Part shown: piece after piece, positions 1-13,684 of the stretch
Layout of the letters: every line of letters starts with the position of its first letter
Numbering within the stretch: position 1 is the first letter of the stretch
Assembly (NCBI GenBank): GCA_017562135.1
Contig: QEYB01000290.1
Location: 372,001-436,000, forward strand
DNA from: Dipylidium caninum
Lineage: Eukaryota > Platyhelminthes > Cestoda > Cyclophyllidea > Dipylidiidae
Length of the DNA stretch: 64,000 nt
Direction of reading: 5' to 3'
The notes under the pieces: generated by a model
Database searches by the model: none
Seen by the model: only the letters and a program-made list of their open reading frames with translations
Told to the model about the DNA's origin: nothing
Translations under genes and position numbers: made by a program

Positions 1-2911
1 GGTCGTACATTATGTCCGCCCCCATCAATCCCCTCAATTCGCCGTCCCGCGATATTCTCACAGTTCAACGCCTCGTCGTCGCCCTGCCCCTGACAGGCTG
101 TCCACCTTCTTGTCCCCGTGCCTTACACTCCACTCTCTTCCTTGTCAGCTCGAAACCCACTTTTGCCCAGATTACCGTCATTCTTCCTCCACTCCGAACC
201 AATGAGAGGAAATATTTTCTCCTCCACTCTTTGATCTTATCGAATTCACCATTTATCCGTCCAGCCAGGAGGGAACAGTACACTGACGCCGGTCTTATTC
301 ACCCCTGTTTATTCCCTTCCCATGGCTTGAAGACTTCCCTTTTCGGCAGGTAAAGTGAGTGAAACAACTTGCATTAAAAGTTTTCTGCATCATTACTTCC
401 TGTCCAAGGAGAAGCGACCAGATGTCTAGCCTTGTTTTCCCTGCCCCAAAGTCTCAACGTTTACACTTTCACTCTGTGGCCAAGACAGGCTAATTCCTTT
501 ACCTTTCCACGAAACTAATGAAGATTCCTTTTATGAAAGGGGAGAACATATTGTCCCCCTGCGGAAAGAACGGGCCTAACCTCTCTCGGACGTGCTCTCA
601 CCATGCCAGAAATGCTCGTTTATGGCATTTGTTGAAGCCCTCACCTAAGAAGTTCTTGGCACAAACAGCCTGGTCAACTTGACTGTCTAGACCCTTCAAG
701 GACACTCAGCGCTCCGAAGGTGGGATCATCGTCGTGGACAGACGGGAGCTCCGCCTGCCACTGAGTGTTTTGGCTGTGATGGCCATTGACTTGTGTTCCT
801 TCTACATGTCAAAAAGCTCTTACACCTGTAGGAAAGAAAAAAGTGCGGCCAACACTTGGGGGGAATCCACTAATTTTACTTAAACATGGAAATAATCTCA
901 AATGATCTATTTCAAGGACTTCTTCTTATTGGCTCAGTAATCACTTCTTTTATTTGGCATAATGTGAAGAAGGGCGGAGTCTTCTGGGATTTACATAATC
1001 CCCTTGGTCGACTCTCGAGTTTCCTCTCTTGTATCCCCGCATTTTTCTCTCATTGTCGCCGAAAATATTTCCTCACCTACCCCCGCCATCTCGGACGGCG
1101 GACTCAATCGACTTCTACCCTCCATTCGAGTGTTTCACAAGTCCCATTGCGCCAAACAATCCCTTCGGGGTACACTTTAGATCGTATATGTCCCCTAACT
1201 CTCCCAAGTACTCCAACTTATTCACTATTGTACTCCTTCATTGTACCCACTTTGCTTCCTTTCGTTGGTTACTCAAAATTTGTCTTGGTGTAGAGTCTAT
1301 CCGCCCTAGCCTCGATTCAAGTGCTCACCCTCTGCCTCCCATCCCAACTTGATTTTCCCCTGCGATTGACGCTGCCAATGTCAATCGGCCAGTTTGACCC
1401 ACTTTATCTCGCAGTGAACCATTCGACAGAGTCTATTTCACTCATTTAATGCAGAATAGCCTGGTAACCACACCCCGGGAGTGGCTTTACCCCTCTGTCG
1501 GTTCGTATCGCCTCTTCTGCCAAACATCTAATCTGCCTTCTTTTTTTGTGACGTTGACGCGTAATCGGTACTTTCCGCCCTTCCATTAGCCACCTCCCCA
1601 TGCCCTGTTGCCAACGTCATTCCGCCTCACAGGCCCATAAGCCTAATTGCCAACTTCCTCCCACGCCTACAATTTATCCTTAAGTATCTATGTCCATTAA
1701 GGTTATCTGTTTTTCGCCATCCGCCTCTTTCAAGCCCATAATCATCTCATTATGATCCAGTTAAGCGTTAGATGAGCATTTGTCCTGTCAGACAACTGAC
1801 GAGACATTCGTGCTTTAATGTCATTAGAGGGTTCAGTGAACATTAGGATGGGATGAGAAGGAAAAGAGGGGTTTGAGCAGAAAACAGTGGATAGAACAAA
1901 ATCGTGTGAGCTAACTCCCCAAAATTCATTATCTCCGCCTCCTAGGGGGGTAATAATGACTTTCTTCGTGCGGATGAGGACTGAAGTAAGGGTGGCGGAT
2001 ATTGAGTTTCCTCAGCGCTTCACGTCGTAATCCTACGCCCTAGTAGCAGAATATAATGGGAACATCTTTCTCGTAATATGCTGCTACATGTCAGTTTATT
2101 TATCGCCTGGAAACTATGAAACAGGCATAATTTTCACGTTACCAGTTACATTCCATCCTAATAATTCCATTAAATGTCCAGGGCTACCTGCCAACAATTT
2201 GGCAATCTATATATGCCTTTCTGGGGGAAATTTTTATTTTTTGAATGAATAAACGGCCAAAAGTCTTTTATAATATTTTGGCGGTAGGGCACTTAACTTT
2301 CATTAGAGTGAAATAATCGTAATAAAATCTACTTAATAAGCATAAGTAGTAAAACTATTTGCTTATGTCTCCGTCAAATTCCGGGCGTCTCGGAGCAGGT
2401 TAAGTTTAATTTAACAAAAGGGTGTATCTCAACATATTACAGATATGACTTTTGAATCCTCCCATTACAGTCTGTTCGTTACCTGCTTACGATTTTGGTA
2501 GCGATTGTGTTAGTTACGGTAAACCGATTAATTATCGAATTTACTGTTGCCGTTTTTTATTTTCGTATACGAAGAAAACGGTCTTCTGGAATTTCAGTTA
2601 AAAATGCTCGGAGCATGGTCAATATAAACGCTTGACAATAAGGGAGTGGTTAGAAAACCACTTTAACGCGTCGCCATTCCAATGCGTCGGACCTGATGGC
2701 AGCACTAGCAATCCCAATGCCGTCCGCACGTGATGAGCTAGTTCACTTTCACTTTCACGAATGTGCATTGAGCATGTTTTAGCAGGCCGCGTTTATTGGC
2801 AGAGGGAGAGTTGATTTAGCCCTCCCATTGGCTGCGCCACATGCGCGTGGCAGAAATAACCACCTTTATTAGCTTAACTAGTCTGACTAAAGTTCGTCTC
2901 ATTTCGCCTAG
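1..2911. other. Intergenic / upstream region with no recognised gene
   Basis: Several short open frames exist, the longest about 135 codons at 886-1293, but none has a recognisable domain, and they overlap one another on both strands. Composition goes from pyrimidine-rich (about 1-1700) to AT-rich (about 2050-2700). The last bases before 2912 (TTTCGCCTAG) look like a 3' splice site, so part of this stretch may be an intron of the GTPase gene that follows, with its first exon upstream or outside the window. Confidence 0.4.
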
Positions 2912-5900
2912 TGGAACAGAGTTGTCTGCCCACGTCACGCCACAGTCTTGAACACCGCAGATCCACTACCAACGCCAGCACTACATCTGGGGATCTGAGG
3001 GAGCACCTTCATCGTACCTACTCATCACGTCGGGTTCTACCCAACGTCCACGTCTCCGAAGTCGTCTTAGATCGTGCCCGGAGTTTCCATCTTCCACCGA
3101 AAAAGCAGTCTTTTACAGAGGGTATTCCATCTTACTCTCAAGCCATGAATTCACCACCCTACTCTGAGGTGCCACAAAGAGTCCACCGACCTCCGTCGGT
3201 TGGCAGTCGATCACGCGGAAACCTCCAGAGGTACAGACAGGCCACGATCGCCGCTCCCCCCATTAACACTACTGGCGCCTCCAACACGTCGAGTACTCTG
3301 CGTCTCTCCCCGAACCTCAACTTACATGGCGAATCGCGCCATCAACTGCATGCGATGAAAGCGGTTGATAAGCCTGAACAGAGAATGAGACGACAGTTGC
3401 CCTGTACTGTTACGCTGTCTAACGCCGCTGACAGTGAGGAATGCGAGGAGGTTGAGTCGGTCGCCTCAACGCTGGATGACTTTGATTACTTCTGCAGCAT
3501 ATCCTATTCCCCCACTAGTAAGATTGCACCAAATTACATGGGAGAAACGGCTCAGCTACGTCGTCAAAGATTACGTGATAACCGAAGCCATTCCATGCTT
3601 CACCCGAACGAGAGTACATTCGACTATCCGGCCGCTTCTTCACAATCCACATCAGCTGGGGGTGGAGACGATTATCTCATAGACAAGCGTGTATTTAGCC
3701 GCACCCTGACAACATACAATCAGGACATTGTGGATGATGTACTTCCAAAACGCATGTCCGGAAATGCCTCGAGGAATAATTCGTTGGTGAGCTTAACTCA
3801 GAGCAGCAGAGCGTCTTATTCACCCGCTCGACTACCAATTACCCCACAAGCACCGCCACATATACCCTCGGGCAGTGGAGCCTCGCCTCTCGGTGCAGCG
3901 ATATCCCAGGAAGCTTTGGATGCTGATGATCCCGATTTGGTAGAGTTCAAAGTTCAGGTGGTCGGTTCGCCTTCTGTCGGCAAGTCGAGCATTTGCCAAA
4001 GGCTAGCAACTTTGAATGGGGGCCATAACGACGGTAAGTTACCATTATTTTTGGGCCCAATCGCAGCACCCCCGTCCATTGATTTGGCAAAAAATCATTC
4101 TTTAGATTTCAATGACGACATAGATGATGAATTTCAAGCTCTGTCCGTGAAGGCAACGTTGGATGGGAAAGTATTTAACGTTGGATTCACTGAGACCGTT
4201 ATTTACGCTGCGGATGATGCTGTGGTGAGCGCACTTTGCATGGTCATCTCTTTGCGTAGAGTTTATTTCTTAATCTCCTATAAAATGCGCAAAATTGATA
4301 GACGCTTCCCATGATTATTTTGAAATTCTGCGTAAATTTGCTCCACTTTACCAGTAATCCTGCCAAAAAGGCATGTCAAAATATAAGGTGACAAGAAATT
4401 CGCATTTTGTCAGAGGAGAGAAAACAAATGGGATCTCAGCAGGAAAGTGATTGAGTTGGTAGATAAGGATTCTTCAAGCTGAAGGCAACGTTTTTTGTTT
4501 CTGATTGGCATGTGCGGGCAAACAACTGGCGTCAATTACATGAACTTTTTAACGGTTGCGGCACGGAGCACTCAGAAAGTGGCATTAGATACGGAGAAAT
4601 GTCTAACAATGATGCAGAACGAAAGGTTATCGTGTTGGTCTCTATCCCATTGAATTAACAAGCAATCGTTTGCCTTTCACCATAGTGAGCAAAGGTTTAA
4701 CTGCAAGGCTAGACCTAAGTCTGTCTCAGTATGGGCCTAACAAATTCAGACCCAAAATCTAGTCGTTTAATCTGGTGTCAGTCCACAAGGCCAAATGTCT
4801 TATGCCTCTAATGGTACAGTAAAACAAGAATTAAGGATATGTATAAGCTGCAAATAAAAAACCCTTGACTTATAAGTTGACGGAATAACAATTATTTTTA
4901 CTTTTTGGTCTGTTGTTATTGAAACACTTGCATTTTTGTTCAGAACGTTAAGAGCGTGAATTAATGATGATTATTTCACATGCCATAAAGTTTTATAGCC
5001 ATGCGCGATCACATCCAGAGCAATTGACTGACAAACAAGCTTTCCACCTTCATGCTTAGCTACTTCCTTACGCCCTCATCTATAACTTCACCGCTTCACA
5101 TAACCAGGATTTTGCTCCCCTTCCGTGTACATTATAAAAACAGGCAGCTGAAAACAGGTAACAGTTGGCATAAGCTTTAAACGCTAAACATCTGGCAAGT
5201 CACTGGCATCTGTTCATAAGGTGACATTTAACTAGTAAACCAAAGTAATGATTATTTCATTTTCTTGATTCCAATTGGGCAATTCCATCGGTAATTGTTC
5301 ATCTGCCTCCTCCGAAGTTAGCAGTATTTCTGTCCTCTCCATCTCCGTCTTGTGCGCCAAGAGATAAATAATTGGTTTGGGTATTTGTTAGGTTCGCTGA
5401 GTAAGATATCGACCATCTTTTTGGCTGTCGTGTTCAAACGGCGATTATCTTTCCATTAGATTTAGACCCAGAAATGTTCATTTCCAAGATGCGGGCAACG
5501 ACTTTGCATCGGTCGATTTGTATCTTGTTTACATGGCTTCCACGTACCATCACTTCATTAACAACTGCACAAGACCCCAGTGAAAATAACTTTAATTAGT
5601 TTTAATATTCTCCTCACCCAGAACATCGAGATTCAGGAGTGCGTTGACGCATTCGTGGTGGTCTACGCGATCGACGACGACTCCACCTTTGAATTTGCCA
5701 GGCGAGTTTTGCAAGCCTTGCGCGAAAGCATCAAAGAGAATGCCCTTCCTCCTGCTGGCTTCATCCTTGTTGGCAACAAGTCCGACCTCGTGCGTGGTCG
5801 CGAAGTTCCCACAGAGGGTGTGTGCTCCTGACCTCTTGACAATGGCATTTTTGTAAATAGATTAATTGGGTCATATACATAAATAGTCTAATTTCCAATC

Positions 5901-6945
5901 CAAGATATGGGTTTTAAGCACTAGTTACATGCCGTGGAGCACCGGGAAGCGTTAGAACATTTTTGGGGAAATTGTATCGTTTCCTTGAACAGCAAATATT
6001 TGCTAGCACGAATAACAATTGACAACCCAGAAATCAGCCGAAGTAGCGGAGAGTAAAGTATAAAACCAGTTTATTTTATCAACGGTGGCATTCTCCATCC
6101 TATAACAGTTATGGCAACGGGTTTTATTCCACTCTTAAGTCGACCTTTGTATATCCAAAATATAGCTCCTTTGAATTGCGGAAGAAAAGAGCATTGACAT
6201 TCTTCTGTGAATATTATGGCTGTTTCAAGACCTTACATAAGTTGTCAAGAGGACGAACTAATCTTCAGGTTAATTGTTCAGCGACCGAAATCGCCCTCCG
6301 TTGATATAGCATTTTGTTTACGTAGTCTAAAGACTTAAGATTTCCGATGTCGAGATCGTCTGCTTCTTGGGTGTCAGGTGGACCGACTGATAGCCTCGCA
6401 AGTGACAACGTCTATTATTCTGGAAGAAATAATAGCTTTTCGTTCGTTTTAGCTCTGGATTATACGCCAAATAAGTGTATATCGTCTTGCAACGCTCAAA
6501 TTTAGGCCTTACTTCCATTGTAGAAGGGAATCAGTTTGCAGCCTCTAAGAAAGCCAAATTCATCGAAGTATCAGCCGTATTGGATCACAAAATTCCCGAA
6601 CTCCTCCTCACCATCATTACTCACCTGCGAGAGTTGGAAGAGGCTAAGGCCCAACGACCCAAACGGCCACTAACTAATGAGCTCTGGCGCACAAGCAGGA
6701 AGATTGCCGTCAAAATGGCTGCCGGTGGTAGTGGCTGCGATAGCGGTGGAATGGGAGCGGGTAGCTTCCCAAATCTTGGAGGTTTGGTGATGGGAGGAGG
6801 AGGAGCAGGAGGAGGGGGCAGCGATTCCCTGTCCCGCCTCAGCAAGGGACCCTCGAAAAAGGAGATTATCAAATTCTTCAAAAGACACTTTTCAAAATCC
6901 GCGGTGGAAGACAGTGGAAGTGGCCGAGAAGCTGGATATGATTGA
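2912..6945 (+). CDS. RGK-family (Rad/Gem/Kir-like) small GTPase
   Basis: Exons: 2912-4033, 4067-4224, 5622-5817, 6524-6945. Phases agree at every join, and the gene ends in TGA at 6943-6945. The first in-frame ATG is at 3145, giving 554 aa. The frame is open back to a possible acceptor at 2912, so a spliced upstream start is equally possible. Numbered from the ATG: a Ser/Pro-rich N-terminal extension of about 270 residues; G1 P-loop GSPSVGKSS at 274-282; core strand AFVVVYAIDD near 359-368; G4 NKSD at 401-404; G5-like EVSA at 429-432. The canonical DxxG (G3) is missing; the corresponding stretch reads VGFTET. A long N-terminal extension and degenerate G3 are hallmarks of RGK proteins, which in animals inhibit voltage-gated calcium channels and remodel the cytoskeleton. 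The tail has a Gly-rich run, then a basic amphipathic stretch (KKEIIKFFKRHFSKS) likely to bind membrane. The terminal Cys-containing motif of vertebrate RGKs was not seen. Calcium-channel inhibition here is inference. Confidence 0.87.
4034..4066 (+). other. 33-bp mini-intron whose length is a multiple of three
   Basis: It begins GTAAGT and ends ATCGCAG. It lies a few residues after the P-loop of the RGK GTPase. Because 33 is a multiple of three and the intron has no in-frame stop, the frame reads straight through it. A retained-intron isoform would gain 11 residues after the P-loop. Confidence 0.7.
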
Positions 6946-9900
6946 TAAGTGAGTGTATTCACACTTTTGACAACTTTTATTCAAAAAGGTCACCAACTGG
7001 CACCGTACAAACGCCATCCTTTCCGTTTATTAAGCATCTTCAACTTCGTAGTGGGAGGCCGAAAATGGAGTTTTTTTGGAGGAAATTTGTCGGTTTTGAA
7101 GGCCATGGTAACAGAATTTCCTTCACGCATCCGATTAAAAGTGGAACTACTGAGAAGTGCGAAGAATTCAGCCTTAAAGTAAGAGATTTTAGGAGCCCAA
7201 AGAGTGAGTGGCGGTCATTGTCTGGAGCAGGATAACTGACGCATTAAAATCGGACCACGTTATGACTGTGAAGATCTCACTAAAATGAAATAAGGACGCA
7301 CTCGTACGGAGGAGGATTCAGTTTGAACCCATTAAAGGCCAAAGTAACTGTGGGTAGGGCCTAAAAAGCAAGACTAGAATATGATCAGCGCAGTTAACCG
7401 TGTACTCACCTCTGTTTGCGGCCAACCTTCTGATTCCGTCGTTATTGTATAGGTTTATACTACTCTTCTTCTTTGGCGCATTGTCTCCCAGGAGCTGATT
7501 AGGATAGTTGGAAGGGAGAAGCTTTCCAAAGTCACTTCCTCATTTTGTCCGGTTCATCGGTTTTGAGTCTGGAGGACAATTTACTCCACATCATTCGAGT
7601 TCGATTTCCTGCTAAAAATCAAGGGTTTGGCGTCGGCTCGTACAGGTCGTAAAGCATAGTAGACTAGTGGCGATATGCTTAACCTTCTACCGTTTGTCAT
7701 TGCGTTGTCAGAAGTTGTCGCATTTCCCTTAAACGTGTCTACTGACAGTAGGCATACACTTAGGGAGCAAGATAGAGGGTGGTACCATTTTTCCTGTTAA
7801 CCTTGCCCGCCATTTGTAAAATTTAACCATTTTAGGCACTTTAAGGTTTGGCAATCAGCCAACATTGTCCTTTTGAATTAGGCTCTTTTGCCACTAGCGC
7901 AAATGTTGAGGCAAGAGTGCATGAGAACGACTGCCTGTCATCAAATTAGACTACCATTTCAAAATTACTAAAACTACGTCTTACCTTGCAAGCATTATGA
8001 GTAATCGCTATACGCCCGTTTTTAAGCCTTGCGGTGTGTATTATCGGTTCATACACTTTTTATCCATTTAAACAGGTTGCTCAAGTAGGTAATTTACCAC
8101 CTCCATCAGCCATTACTCTGAATTCTAGACTTTGTAAAAATCACTCTTTTGAACCCGAATTGTATGGACTAGAGAGTTTGAGATATAAATTTTACTTGGT
8201 AATGTTATATTAGTCATAGGCGACAAAACATGAAACTGTAATGACAATCTGGTTTGCAGGTCACCTCCCACATCATACTCTCCTCATTTAATCCTGAAAC
8301 ATTTTAATGGAAACCAGTTGTTACTACCTCATTCATTTGATTGGTTAAAATGGCATGTTATATCCAAATTCCTACTTTCTTTTGCCCGCCCCCTTCTCAT
8401 CTTGCCAGCGTCTCTGTGCCCCGCTGATCCTGACGGCATACAGAGTAGCGGTATAGAAAATGCCTTTAGTGGCCAACTCTAAAGCCTAATATCGTGTCTT
8501 CAAGATCGACTGATTTCAACAATGGCATTGATATGTCTTCACTTATTGGCACTTGACGTGGTGTCACATGTACACGTCACCAGTGCTGTTATTTCCTAAT
8601 GAGCACGTGTTCACCTCGACTGTTCATGAGACCCCCGTTCCATGGGACATTTGCGTATCAGCCCTTCACCGACTCAGCGTACTTGTCATCTGTCACTACT
8701 ACGGGATCTAACAATTGCCTTCTCATTCCATTTTTTCCTCTTTGCCATTTCAGATGTCGTCTGATCCGCGCGCAGAAGTGTAACCACTCATTCGGAAATC
8801 CACTAATTCACACATCTTATACGGGACCTACTACTTCTCTCACACATATCTCACTCGATGAAGGTGTTGTAAATACCTATTTCATTTTGTACCATTTAAA
8901 TACCACCAAATTGTTCCTTTGTTGAAATTGCTTACCTCCAGTTTGAGAAAATTACAGTAGACACCACGTCTTTCCAATCGTATTGGCCAAAAAGTGCGTA
9001 ACGGTTCTCTCATTGGTCTCCTGCTCGTCGTAAGCCTTACTCTCATCTTGGTTACTTACCAATACTAAATTTACGTTCCTTTGACGACATCAGCGTACCG
9101 GTGTGGTTTTATGGGCGCTGACACATGTCTATAATTATGGAGTCAAAATAACTCGAGAGGCAATTACATCTCCCTTTGAGGTCATGTACCTTATGCCTTC
9201 TCGCAACCTCCGCCTTACACCTCCGATATTTATGAGCGGGCGTGGTGTGGATGCGTTTCCGCGAACTTCCACCAGATGTCGTCTCCCCATCTTCTCCCGC
9301 GGTGCTCTCCCGGCTCCCCCCACTTAGGCCTTGGATGACAGTTAAACGCGTCCAAGTCACCTGAATTGCACATACTGCGAAATTCGTAATTTATCTGCAA
9401 GGGGAAGATACGCGGTTTGAATGAAATTTTAAGTGTTGCAGGGTGCTTTTGCGGGTTGTATTGGGGTTCGTGTTCGATGCAGTTCTCTTAGGGCAACGCT
9501 GGTGTGTGGGAGTTAAAATGTCCTTCTCGGGGGATCAGCACCGTTAAAATGACCCACTTTGTCTACTTTTATCCTGAGTCGACTCCATGTGTTCCACTGT
9601 TCAAAACATGTGTGACAGCCATAACTTTGAAGTGTTGAATCCTCGGCTCTGTTCTATTTCTCTTTTCTCTTGTCACGGCTATGTCAGTTTAAGTGCCATG
9701 ATCCCAATCCACTGCAAAAAGCACTAACGGTTGTCAGTGTCATTGGATGGCTAATAAGGTGCCGTGACAAATGCGCGTTGTTTTCAATGATGGCGCTTCC
9801 TTAGCACCTACCCTTCTAGGTGACTTATTTATGCTATATAGCCACCTCATCAGCCGCTCTATTAGCGTATTAACATCATCCCCTGTGACCTTGCGCCTAT

Positions 9901-12900
9901 TTTTAGAAGCTAACACGTAAATTCACTAAATGGGTTAGATGTTTCATCTCGCCTCATCTGCCAATCAGGTTAACGAGAAAGGGGGGTTGGTACGGGGAGC
10001 CTCTTGATCACCTCGAAGAGGAAGACTTCCATTCAACCACGCTTTCAAAACAACGTCTGGGTTGAAAGGGCGGCGAACGCTCACCAAACGTTACACATAC
10101 ACGTCGACGCCTTAAGGATGGTGGGGATGATTCCCGTCATTCCACTCTCCCAGTGGGGGGCAGCAAGGAATCAACCCTCTTTTCCACCGTTTGACGTGGA
10201 TTAACTAGGAGAGGGAGTAGACGAGGCCTCTTCCGTCCCAAATTGTCCTCTGTTGGCTATTATACTAATTTAACTTCAGCGGCGGAGGAAGCCACTTGTG
10301 AGTCAATTCCCCAACAACATATATCTGATCTACCTCTTGCTCTCTTTCCTTTTCTTTCGTTCCGCTCTTTCTACTCTAGTGCTTCTCGTTGCCAATGAGG
10401 CGTAGTAGTCAAGCTGGCTGGTAGATTCACGCAGACGCGGAGGAGAGGGCCGGTGGTGAAAAGTGGAAACATCGACAGTGCGCCTCCACACGAAACCGAC
10501 TCATCCTACTACTAAGGATGGGAAAAATGTTTCTCCCGTCTGACGGCATCTTGTATGGGAGTCGAACAGTGGCTCAAAATGGCGTAAGGTGGAACACAAT
10601 GCGGTGAAATAGTCGGAGTGAAATGAACTAGAAAGGATTTGGTTAGACTAGATTTTGTTGGGTTTAATGGAAGTGGTATGACTTGTCCAAAATATCGGGG
10701 AGAAGGACGGATCCCCTCCGAATTATGTCAGGACACAATTGAGCCATTCACGGAGGCGGAAAGAGGCTTGGTTTTCAAAACATCCCCATGATCCTTTCCC
10801 TATTCTTTCAGTGTTTGTCTTACCTGTCAGCTGCCAGCAACCAAACGATTCATCGCACCTTTGGCAGGTGGTTGTAATTGTATCTCGATGCTACACTTCT
10901 GCACTCCTCAAAGAATCATCCTCCTTTTAGACGATTGTCTACTTCTTTGAACCGAGGCACAAGGGATTATTTTACTCACCGCAGTGAGGTTTGAATTTGT
11001 GATCAGATCCGCGTCGTCATTCACCGAGGTCGAGAGTGAAAGGGTTGTCAGACGACAAGATATCTATTCGCTGTATTCAGTGGACGTCTACCCCTCATTC
11101 TTGTCAACCTTACTTCCCATCTGTCGAGTACGTTTTTTTGACCATGATTTCTGCGCATTCGTCAAGAGAGAAGTTATCACGTCCACTCCTCCTAATCCCA
11201 TGCTCTTCTGACGCCGGTAGGAAAAATGACCTTACCAGAATAGGTTAGTCAGACTCCATGCGGCCTTGCTCGGGTCATGTCACTCGACGAAACCCTCGAA
11301 ATCAAATAGCTCAACTTCTTCCTCGTGAGTTTTTTGTCGGTCGCTTGTGGCTTCAATCCATTACACGGAATTAGAGGGTGGAATGGCTCTCGGCTCTCAC
11401 TGGTGCGAATCAGGCTGGAAGGGAGTTACTCGCCTCGCTTCGGCAACCCTTGAGCCGTCGTTTGCTAATCATGACAGGCAGAAGTCGAGATGTCATTAAT
11501 AATGCACGCGGATTGTCAAATATCAGCCAGATCAACATTCACGAATGCGCCTCTTCTCCTCATCAACTGACCACGACAAGACGAGACGAGGCGAGGCGGG
11601 ACCTATCGAGTCCATCCCGATGACCGTCGGGTTGGTTTTTTCCGTCAATCGTCTAAGACTTCCCATTTCCGCCCTTCCTCGTACTCGTGGAAAGAGAGAA
11701 TGCTGGCGTAACCAATGGCGGCCGAGTTATTTTGCGTTGAATTCTGATTATGTTTCATTCTCTCCTTTGCATCATTTTCGCATGTTCCGCTGTCGAACGG
11801 AATGAGCGGCAGGAGACAGAGTGTGATGATTTCGCCAACTATCCGACTGGAGATGAGTTCCTGTGGCCATTCGAACATCGAGAAGCATGTGGATCGGTTG
11901 GTCTCGTTAGCAACCATTTCGCGGATCTTGCTAAGATTGTACCTCTACGATCTTTGAAGTTGTCACTCCTCCGCTCCTACCCGCCTCCCGACTTGTCTGC
12001 CCACCACAGCCGCGCCTGACCTGTCAAAAACCCTTCATCCGTCAAGCTCGCTCCCGTCTCTGCCGGTCCACCTCGAGGCGGCTGGAAAGTGCGCAAAGTT
12101 TAAGCGCTTTGGACCGCAGCGACAAGTCCGTGAGCATTTTCGCTCCATTTCTTTTCTGCTTTTGCGTCTGTGAGGACTGCAGGCCTCCTCCCCATCATAC
12201 GTTGCGTTCAATTCCCTGTGCATTTGACCTCGTATCCGACGCTGATGGGATGGACGGTTCTGTGAGCCAGAATCGCAGCCGTCCGATCCGGTCGAGCCTG
12301 CTACAAAGCCACTTCCTCGGTGCCTCGATAGTGGTGACGCGCTGCTGACACACGCCCACTGTGCAGTGGATAAAGTAGACTCCTGTCAGCCACCGTCGCT
12401 AGGTGTCGATGACGCAGTGAGGTCAACTGTCTGAGCAAGTGTGAATCGCTGACTGCACCGAAGATGGACATCTCGAATGCACAGTTTGGTCGCAGGTCCT
12501 CCACCCTCTCCACCGCTCCCGTGATCCATCGCCTGAATCGCTGTGTGTGTGACCAGCGATGGCATGGAGGAATGTGCCTGGTCTCCCTCCTGCGTCAAGC
12601 GCACGAGTTATGGAACGAGGCTGTGGAGTGCGCCGGGAGTGGGGCATCGCCAGGGTTCCTTCAAAGGGCTGTCCGCGTTTGGCGATCCAAAAGGCAGGCA
12701 CTTGGGCGGGACAGAGTATGCCAGTTAATGAGCCTCCTGGTCGGGTGGGAACAATTCCCCCCACATGGTAGAGAATTCATCCCATCCGCATAAGTTCGCC
12801 GTCCCAGTGTGCCCGCGGGGAATTTACACCGCTGTTGACAAAACTGTCAAGGCCTTGACTGACATACATTTGGCAAATTGTGAGATAAATAATTTTCAAC

Positions 12901-13684
12901 ACCACTGAATCCGGTGGTGTTACGAGAAACGCGTTCAGAGTCGAAAATTCCCCATTAAGAAGGCTGAGAGAAAGTGGTGCGTACCGAGGAAAACTGACGA
13001 GTCAGAGTTCAGGTGAGATTACTGGCGTGTTGGCAAAAGAAACGATGGAACTGGAAATCTCCTCCAAACCGGAATGACAAGCACAAGTGGTTCGTGAACT
13101 TCGGAGAAAGAATATGTTAACGCAGAACTGGGAAACGTGACATGGGTGGGGGACGGCCTTTTTGACTTTTCCAGCAAATTGCCAAAGAGGATACCGATTT
13201 AGTCTCGCCCCTAACAAACGCAACTGCGACACCCGCATCCTCTCGCCGAAATCACATCGGAGAAGCCCTAAATTTCCTCTGGGATTCAGTCTGAATTGCA
13301 CGCAACAACGAATTTGGACTGTCAGCGGTCTGATTAGTTCGCTGAAACAATAATTGGATTCCACGCAAGAATGCAGGGGTTCCGTCTGTTCATTCGCATG
13401 CCTCTTCGTCTCGTCCCTCGACTACGCTTCAACTCTCCAGTTCGTCGTCTTTGCCGCAACAGCGCCGTCACCGTCGTGGAGATATGTTAGTGACGAATGT
13501 TATAGATCTCAGAGTACTACGTGTAAGCCGAAAATTGTCATAAGAGGAGGATGAGGAGAGGAGGAGCGAGAGATGAAAGGTGGAGAATGGAGAGAACGGG
13601 GATTAAAAGGCATCGACGCAAATTTTCCTGCTTCTTACACCAGTTAATTAATAGCGTCGCCGTGGGAAAGGAATTATCATTTAT
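6946..13684. other. Long intergenic stretch with no recognised gene
   Basis: No conserved domain could be read in any frame. Open frames of 60-110 codons occur mostly in the GC-richer 11000-13000 part, on both strands at the same places (for example 12423-12793), as expected by chance. No tRNA, rRNA or transposon protein was recognised. 3' UTR of the GTPase gene is expected just after 6945, but no clear poly(A) signal could be assigned. Confidence 0.4.

Noticed and set aside
886..1352. Two overlapping plus-strand frames
   Set aside because: Pyrimidine-rich sequence with few stops; no domain recognised.
7560..7625. B-box-like GAGTTCGATTTCC as a tRNA gene
   Set aside because: No matching A box or cloverleaf could be drawn around it.
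12423..12793. Overlapping frames of 70-113 codons on both strands
   Set aside because: GC-richer local composition explains them. The plus frame at 12464-12793 looks somewhat protein-like but no family or splice structure supports it.
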